Shown here: one piece after another, positions 56,688 to 64,000 of the stretch
Layout of the letters: each line of letters starts with the position of its first letter
Position numbering within the stretch: position 1 is the first letter of the stretch
Origin: Pseudocercospora fijiensis CIRAD86
Lineage: Eukaryota; Ascomycota; Dothideomycetes; Mycosphaerellales; Mycosphaerellaceae
Direction: 5' to 3'
Length of the DNA: 64,000 nt
NCBI RefSeq assembly: GCF_000340215.1
Contig: NW_006921537.1
Coordinates: 3,598,080 to 3,662,079, forward strand
The notes under the pieces: model-generated
Seen by the model: the letters and a program-made list of their open reading frames with translations, nothing else
Told to the model about the DNA's origin: nothing
Database searches by the model: none
Translations under genes and position numbers: made by a program

Positions 56688-56716
56688 CCTAATACTACCC
56701 CGGGGGTAACACTAGG
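56688..56716. repeat. CCCCGGGG palindrome, copy 3 (gypsy-3, before gag)
   Basis: CCTAATACTACCCCGGGGGT followed by AACACTAGG; 29 bp imperfect palindrome. Confidence 0.8.
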
Positions 56717-56880
56717 AGAAACCGCCTAATACACCACTCTCTCGCATAGCAACATCACAATAAACTAAACAAACTAAAGACACTAAAAACACATTTATAT
56801 AGCATTCTATTTCAACTTTATATAGCATTCTATTTCAGCTATTTCAACTATTTTATAACAATCGAATAAGCTCTAGCGCT

Positions 56881-59800
56881 AGCGAAAACGAGCATTACGA
56901 ATTAGTAGAATCTTCGGAATCCGAAAACGCCCCTAATCCTATTAACGAAGAAATTAGGCGGCGACTAGTTAACATAAGTGAGCCTCCTACGCCCTCTACG
57001 CTAGAGGCGCTCTACAATATTATTATAAAGATAATAGAGAAGCAAACTGAACTTCTCCGTTAAAGCAAGCGTCGCCCGCTAGAACTAGGGAGCACTGTAA
57101 ACCCCTTGTTCGAAGGGTGGAACGCTATAGCATATATTAAGCGCTTTAAGGAAGGCTTAGTTAATTACGAGCTCGATAGAGAATCCGACTAGTATAAGAT
57201 TCGGTCCTTTACGAGGACCACCTCCTCTAAGCTTTACCGAACCCTTAAAACCCTAGTTAGCTACCTAGAAAAGGACGACAAGTCTAATGCTAACTAGGAG
57301 ACCTTCAAGGTAGCCTTTATAAGGGAGTATCGGGAGCGCGATAGCCGTCGCATTAAAGGCAGTCGTACGTAGCTCGAGACCCTCTACTTAGTAAGGCGCA
57401 CCGAGGATAACGACCTAAAAGGGTATATCCGCGAGTTTGTCGAGTTAGCGGACGGCATCGAATAGAGTGACCTCGAAAACTCTTAGAGAACGAGGCTGCT
57501 CCTCTAGGGATTGCCGTAGCCTATAGCTTAGCGTATCTTCCGTCGCTATAAGCTTAGCGAGTCCGATCCTAAGAGTTTTAGGAAATACAAAGAGGTCCTA
57601 GTGTATGTTAAGGCCGACATTGATAGTATAGCCGATGCGAGGAAGTTTATCTACGGCGAAGACCGGAATAACCTAGCGCAGGTTAGGAAAGAAGCCTTAG
57701 GAAACAAGGGACCTAAGTTCCTTCCTAAATCGCAAAGTAGTCCTAAGACCGTAACTCCCGCTATTACTAAGCACTCTTAGGATGTCGCGGACTTGGCTAA
57801 ATCCCTAGCCTAGCTAAACCTGAATGCGAAAGCATTGTAGCGAGTTAGGGAGGTTATCAATGCTACTATACTAGGCGATGTACTACTAGTTTACTAGGTT
57901 TCAGATCCTAACTACCCTAAAGCCCCTTTAGTAGATGTCTACGCTATACGGAAGATCTATTCTGACTTAGATAGCAAGTGCTAGATGTGTAGCGGGTTTA
58001 AACATGTCTAATCCTCCTACCCTATCTAGAAAGAGCTTCTTAAAAGGAAGCTTATTATGCAAGTGAATAGCCGATTCTACTATATAGACACCGGCGACAA
58101 GATTGATTTCGAATAGGATCGGAGAGCCCCGAAGCTGCCTTAGCTGAAGACCCTTCTAGAAAAGAAGTATAGCGGTAAGATCGAGTTTAAGGACACTAGG
58201 AACAGTACCCTCGCCGCTATTACTAAACGAGAAACTTAGAAGGTTAGGGCAAAACAGGTTAAGGAGCGAAGCAGTAACGGAACTACTAAGCCTATTAAAG
58301 TCAACTTTGTTTCTTAGGATCCGGACGCAGTTACTAATGTTTACGCGGTTACTAAGAATAGTGTAGATGTCTACGCCGCTATACGGTCTTAGACCTAGTC
58401 CTAAAGCAAGGGCAAGAGCCCTTAGAACCCTACTCGCCCTAGTACGGCAGCCCCTACTAGGGTACTAAAGAATAAGGCGGCCGATAAGGCTAAGCAATAG
58501 CGAGAGTTAACCGCTAAAACTAAGACTCTCTAGATAGCTATAGACCGCGCTACCCGATCTAGCACCGCACCTAGCACCGCCCCTAGCACCCTACCTATAG
58601 AAAGCCTAGTCGTCCTAGAGACTCTAGAGGTCGATATAGAGGATGTTACTACCGACATTAGTAGTACCCTAGGCCTAGCTAACCTACCTGCCTACAAACG
58701 GAAGTCATCCGACCTAAAGAGCTTTCGCTTTAATAGGTATATAAAAAAGTATAGTACTAGCTTAGCTAACTCCTTAGACATAAAGGCAAACGCTCTCTTC
58801 TAGGCTTTATAGTTTCTAGACCTTAAGTCTAACGTGTCTATAGGTAAGCTGCTAGCATACGGTTTGCCTACTAACCTATTCTAGAGCCGAATCCCTAACG
58901 ATGCTACCTTTATAAAAGACCTCGCTGCCCTCCGACGAAAATAGGGACGAGAAGACTATATCGACGTCTCTTCCCTACAGTTCCTTCCTAAATTTTCAGG
59001 TGCCTAAGAGTTAGTAGAAGGCGAATCGGTGACCTACGAGAACTAAGAGACTATCGATAATACTAACGAAGAGGGAGTTAAGGAGATAGGCCGAGGGGAT
59101 AGTAATAATCCCGACCCTACTCTAGTTTCAGTTTCTATTAAAGCTGTCCGATTCACTAGCTAATAAATCGGTCGAGTAGGACCTCCTCGACCTAAGGAAC
59201 TTTACTCTATCCCTAATAATGTAGACCTTTCCGCAGTTACCCGTTCCTTCGCCGTCGTCCCCGCTATCTATATTTAGGTTACTATCGGGAGCTATAGTTA
59301 ACAGATGCTAGTAATGCTTAATAATAGTTCGGAGTCACTTATTATAAGTAAGCGTTAGGCTAAATAACTTAGGCTGCCGATAAACAGAGACATTTCCCTC
59401 GGTATATAGGGAGTAAATAGGGAGGTTGCGCTAGTAGGTGCTTGCTATAATGTTATAGTAGACGCCTTCGGTATATGCTTTTCCTTCACCTTCTAGATTG
59501 CCGCCGACCTAAACACGCTAATTATTCTAGGTCGACTATAGTCTCGTATAACCCGAGGTATCTAGCGCAACTGCGACGATAGCTCCTAGGAGGGAACTAT
59601 TGCTAACTAGAAGGGCAACCGAGTCGTATTTACTAGTTATGTCGGAAATACTAGCTGCAAGTCCTACGAGGATATCCTTGCTACTTCTAGACGGTCTTCG
59701 GGAAACGCTACGGCGCGGTTATAAGACCGGCAATCTGCGCTATAAGTTAGTGTAGCTTGAATAGGTTATTTCTAGAAGTGCGCCGCTCCGTACGTTAAGG

Positions 59801-60162
59801 CAAGTTTCTAGGTTCTATACTAAGAAGACGAATGCTCGAAGCGATAGCGAGCATAATATAACGACTACCTAATATACGAGTAAAGGTAATAATACTGTCG
59901 CAAGTATTACTACCGGACGCGGGTCTACCCGAACTAACTAATCGGAGCGCGAGTCTAATACTACCCCGGGGGTGTTATTACGAATCTAACGTTTTCGCCG
60001 GCGTTATAAATTAGGACTACTAGCTATACACCTATCGACTTAAGGAAACTTCTAAAGAAGTTTACGCGCTGTTTTGTTACGCTAATCTCTAGGCCTAGCG
60101 ATAAAGAGAGCGAGCTCGGGTTCGACAATCGATTGGTGTATATACCCTATATAAGAGGGTAG
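56881..60162 (+). pseudogene. gypsy-3 gag-protease, RIP-killed
   Basis: One frame with TAG stops. Gag has an acidic N-terminus and a capsid-like region with NPLFEGWNAIAYIKRFKEG (57100) and FKVAFIREYRERDSRR. A zinc knuckle is at 57979-58020 (C..C....H....C, the last Cys read as Tyr). A long Lys/Thr/Pro-rich linker follows. The protease-like site at about 59314 reads MLNNSSE, where a D(N/S)GSE-type motif is expected; D to N is a RIP-type change. The following RISY/ILG block (TLIILGRL) fits retroviral-type proteases. Confidence 0.7.
59955..59980. repeat. CCCCGGGG palindrome, copy 4 (gypsy-3, gag-pro/pol overlap)
   Basis: CTAATACTACCCCGGGGGTG..., about 150 bp before the frame change from gag-pro to pol. 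Confidence 0.75.
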
Positions 60163-63100
60163 CTAACAAGATTAAGCCTATAAAGGGTAGCGTGCATATT
60201 ACCGATAGGTCCAATCCTAGCGGGAATCCTAACTAGCGACAAAAGTGCCTTAATTGGGAGGCGATACTACTACCTAGGGATAGTCCGTACGATTAGAAGT
60301 ATATTATAAAAAAGTTTTCTACTATCCCTAGGGGGTTAAGGCTAATAGAGGAGAGGCTTGCGAAAATTAAACCTAGTATCGAGCTTTCGGATCGTGAACT
60401 AGATTTGCTATACGAGCTTCTATACAATCGCGAGGCCGTATTAGTATATAACTTTACTTACCTAGGCAGAATAAATCCGGAGGTTGCCTCTCTATAGAAG
60501 ATCCGAACGATCGAGTATAAGCCTTAGGCCTACCTAGGTTTTAAGCTAAACCTAAGCCTACGAGGTATAGTTAAGGACATAATACGACAGCGTATAAAGG
60601 CTAGCACCTTAGAACCTTCCTATGCCTCGTATCGCAATCTATACTTCCTAGTCTAAAAGAAGACAGCTCCTAGGGAACCAAAGAAGTACCGTCTAATTAA
60701 CGCTATATAAAAGTTCAACGTAGTTACGATTAGAGATGCTAACCTTCCTCCGGAGACTAATAGGTTCTCGGAAGCTTTTGCTAACTGTATTGTAGCCTTA
60801 CTAGTTAATGTTTTCTCGGGCTACGACCAGATCCCTCTCTATCCTAATAGCCGCGACCTTACTAGTTTCGAGACACCTCTTAGGCTATATAGACAAACTA
60901 CCCTTCCCTAAGGGGTAACTAACTCCGTAGCCTAGTTCGTTCGCATTATAAACTAAGTCCTCGCGGCCTATATCTCCTATACAGCGATGCCTTTCCTCGA
61001 CGATATCGGTATTAAGGGCCCTAAAACTAGGTACGACAATGAAGAAGTAGAGCCTAGCATCCGTAGGTTCTTTCTCGAACACATTTAGAACCTCGATAGT
61101 GTCCTCTGCGACCTAGAGCGAGCTAACCTAACGGTATATAGGGAGAAGCTTTAGCTCCTATACAAACGAATGAACATTGTCGGGTTTGTAACTAATAAGA
61201 ACGGCCGCTATCCTGATAATGCGCGGGTTCTAAAGATAGTGTCCTAGCCGGATCCTACCTATTAGAAGGATGTCCGAACCTGGCTTAGAGTAGTCTCCTA
61301 CTTCCGCATCTAGGTCGAGAACTTTACATTAGTATACAAACCCTTGTACGCCTTACTTAAGAAGGATGCTAAGTTCGAATAGACTCCTATTTACTAAGCG
61401 GCTAAGGACAAGGTAACCGAGGTACTCGTTAGCGCACCTACACTTACGTCTATTAACTACTTAGAGGGAGCGGGTTTAATTATTGTTACTATCGACTCGA
61501 GCGGGGAAGGCTATAGCGAGATACTAATGCAGTGTAACCGTAAGGAGCTATCCTTGCGTTATCCTATTAGGTACGACTCCGGGCTATAGAAACCGATCGA
61601 GGCCTAATACGATACTAGCAAGCGAGAATGCCTTAGAGTCTATAAGGCTCTAAAGAAGTTCCGGCTATAGCTCTTTAGTGTGTTCTTCCGTCTAGAAATC
61701 GATGCTTAGACGCTAGTCTATTAGCTTAACCGTATAGCCTCCGACCTGCCTAACTCTACGATAGCTCGGTAGGTTGCCTAGATCTATTTGTTTAACTTCG
61801 ACGTCTTCTACGTTCCTAGGAAGAAGCACACTAGACCGGATAGCCTTTCTAGGAGGCCTGCTATAGAAGAGGACATTGCCGAAATGATAGAAGAAGAAGA
61901 TATCGACGCGGTTATTAACCGTACCTTCTTCGCTGCCTTCTGTATTAATGCTATACTAGCGATCGCTAGGCCTGCTGCCGACGACCAACCTAGTAACTAA
62001 CCTAGTAACTAGCCCGACGAGAACCCTACTGCTAACGATAACGACTAGGCTAAAGCTAAGGCGGATAAACTAGAGAGGGATAATATCCTTAATAGGGTCT
62101 ACTCCGACGACTCCTATTATATCGCCTACTTCCTAACCTATACGAAGAAAGCGCCTAGCCTATTAAAGAGTTAATACCGTCGGGTTATTCGCTATTCTCG
62201 ACGATTCCTAGTTAAAGATCGAATCCTTTAGCGACAAGCGATAGTTAATACGCCTCTCTAGCGTGTTATTAACGACCTAGCAGCCCGACAAGAGATCCTT
62301 CGTTCCGTTTACGATAAGCTCGGCTACCGAGCGGCGGAGGGCACCTTCGATGTCCTTCGTCGGCGGTACTAGTAGGATAGCGTATAGGCTAATGTCTCTC
62401 GCTACTATAAGAGCTGTCCTAAGTACAATTTTAGGAATAGCCACCGTCGGCTAGGCGAGTTGCGTATCCCCGCTACCCAATTAGTTAGTGAGCGGTAGTA
62501 CGGTAATAGGGTTTATCTAAGCCGGAATAATAGCCTCTATATTATTCGGGAAGGTCTTTCTCGATAGCCGGAGGCCTATTATTTCTATAAGGGCTGCGGC
62601 GCTATTAATGCTCGTAATATAGCTACCTTCCTATTTAAAGATCTGTTTTGCCGCTAGGGAACACCCTACGAGATTATCTTAGACAACGCTACGAACAATA
62701 TAGCTAAAGAAGTTCGAGTACTACTTATTTCGTATAGGGCGAAGAACGTTCGCATCTCCCCGTACTATCCCTAGTCGAATGCTATTATTAAGCGTAGCTA
62801 TCGGTCTTTGATTGATGCCCTGTCTAAGATGACTAATAGAGGGGACAGGTCCGTTCCTATCTCTACCCGCATTCCGGCCCTTCTCTAGGCGGATCGAACT
62901 ACTATTGTCGATACGACTAGACTTACGCTAGTAGAGCTTATAATTAGGAGGGACGCCGTTCTTCCTATTAAGTTGTCCCATCGCACGCATAGCGTTTACG
63001 ATTAGGGGTCTGTTCGTACTAGAGCGGATCTCCTTGCCCTACGCGCTAAAGCTCTTAAGGATATAACTACTACTTCTTAGGAGGGACTTGCTCGACAACG

Positions 63101-63704
63101 GCGCCTTCGTAAAGAGGCTAAGCAGTATTTCGATAACTATAATGCTGTTAATTAGGAACCTCTAAAGGTTAGCGATATAGTTCTCCTATTCCGGTCGGAG
63201 CTAGAATATAGTTACTCCTATAAGCTAGCCTTTAAATAGAAAGGGCCTTATAGAGTATAGGAGGTCCTTTACGATAGTTCTGCGTATCGACTTTAGGAAC
63301 TTAATAGTGCTACCTTGAAGCACTCGTACCCCCGGGCTAACCTAAAGAAGGTCGTCGAGTTAAGAGAGCCTACCCGTCCTCCCCCGACCGAGGAGGAAGT
63401 TAATGCCTCTACAGACCCTCTACCGACCTTAGATACCTATCGAGAGGAGGATCCTACCGCGATTATAGATCCTGTTCTACCCGACAACTATATACATCCC
63501 TAGATACATCTTAGTAAGCTATTAGGAATGACTTATAAACAAAGGGAGGGTTATATACGTATTAATTGCGCGTAGAGCATTTCCGATATTGATTCCGATA
63601 GTGAACTAGACTTCTAGCTATCTAACTCTAACTCCGAGGAGGAGCTTAACTAGTCTAGCGACGAAGACCGCCTAGAATCATAGCTAGATCCCGAGACTAA
63701 ATGA
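60126..63704 (+). pseudogene. gypsy-3 pol (RT, RNase H, integrase), RIP-killed
   Basis: Frame offset -1 from gag-pro, open except for RIP-type stops until a TGA at 63702. RT: KKYRLINAI at 60681, FSGYDQIPLYP, TLP.GVTNS and the catalytic block MPFLDDIGIKGPKT, in which both Asp survive (about 60989-61030). RNase H/connection: EGAGLIIVTIDSSGEGY and the FYVPRKKHTRPDSLSRRP linker (61805). Integrase: zinc-binding-like region at about 62200-62450, core with GTPYEIILDNATNN (about 62660) and a C-terminal domain at about 63100-63350. No chromodomain is evident. The end is acidic and Pro-rich. Confidence 0.8.
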
Positions 63705-63945
63705 TTGCTTGTCTTTCCCTACCTCTGCTACGTTATTTTCCTTGCCTTCTCCGCGCTATTAATATAGTGCCGCCCTATAGCTTTAGTCCTTACTGCTTGT
63801 TCCTACGGATATTGATGCTTATAGTTACTGCCCTCTTTTGCTTTTACTTTGTCTATTATGTTGCCCTTTTGCCTTCGAGATGTTGCTATGACTTTATTCC
63901 TTTGCTCTTGTTTTTCCTTAGATAGAACTGTACGAGGCGTATTTT

Positions 63946-63974
63946 CCTAATAATACCCCGGGGGTAGCATTAGG
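63946..63974. repeat. CCCCGGGG palindrome, copy 5 (gypsy-3, after pol)
   Basis: CCTAATAATACCCCGGGGGT followed by AGCATTAGG, about 240 bp after the pol TGA and close to the window end. Confidence 0.8.
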
Positions 63975-64000
63975 AAGATAGCCGAACCTAACCCCTCTAC

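Larger units (their letters stand above)
55790..64000 (+). mobile_element. gypsy-3: second Ty3/gypsy lineage, partly RIPed, cut by window end
   Basis: A retrotransposon of another lineage than gypsy-1/2. The 5' boundary is tentative: TGAGTTTTGAGCC at 55790 followed by TATATAAGAGG looks like an LTR with a TATA box, but no partner LTR is in the window. Gag-protease is at about 56881-60162 and pol at about 60126-63704. The noncoding segment 55790-56687 and the tail after 63700 keep far more CA/TG than the Helitron, so RIP is uneven. CCCCGGGG palindromes occur before gag, near the gag-pro/pol junction and after pol. Confidence 0.75.

Overview
The window looks like nuclear DNA of a filamentous ascomycete (Pezizomycotina, perhaps Dothideomycetes; the class is an inference). 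The evidence is short 50-58 bp introns with fungal branch points, fungal versions of housekeeping genes, and repeats carrying the signature of repeat-induced point mutation (RIP: C to T in CpA and G to A in TpG). The repeats are nearly devoid of CA and TG, rich in TA and TAG stops, yet keep their CpG, so they are not simply AT-rich. Layout: (1) 1-5925 is the 3' three-quarters of a RIP-killed Ty3/gypsy retrotransposon with a chromodomain (gypsy-1), ending in a duplicated LTR module. (2) 5926-9366 is ordinary, un-RIPed DNA with one probable small gene (8265-8480). (3) 9367-11160 is RIPed: a 185 bp inverted-repeat element, a minisatellite and a Helitron 5' end in reverse orientation. (4) 11161-35750 is an island of normal genes. 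RAD3/XPD (TFIIH helicase) is divergent from LTN1 (ribosome quality-control E3 ligase). Then come a mitochondrial APH-type kinase-like gene, PRP3 (U4/U6 snRNP) divergent from RPA190 (RNA polymerase I largest subunit), and four genes of unknown function including a zinc-finger protein. (5) 35837 to about 55789 is a RIPed autonomous Helitron (Rep plus Pif1-type helicase), split at 46862 by a complete 7046 bp gypsy element (gypsy-2) with a perfect 5 bp target duplication. (6) About 55790 to the window end is a third Ty3/gypsy element of another lineage (gypsy-3), cut by the window edge. The island genes serve core information processing: transcription and repair (RAD3, RPA190), splicing (PRP3) and quality control of stalled translation (LTN1). 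They form no pathway cluster. Two pairs share short divergent promoters. The flanks are transposon graveyards. The strongest observations are a GC-AG intron after a 19-nt first exon in RAD3, the nested gypsy-in-Helitron insertion, LTRs that differ only at RIP-type sites, two Helitron 5' ends facing the gene island in inverted orientation, and a CCCCGGGG palindrome that recurs in all three gypsy copies. I found no convincing new cellular system. About 8 kb of Helitron interior (35.9-44.2 kb) remains unassigned.
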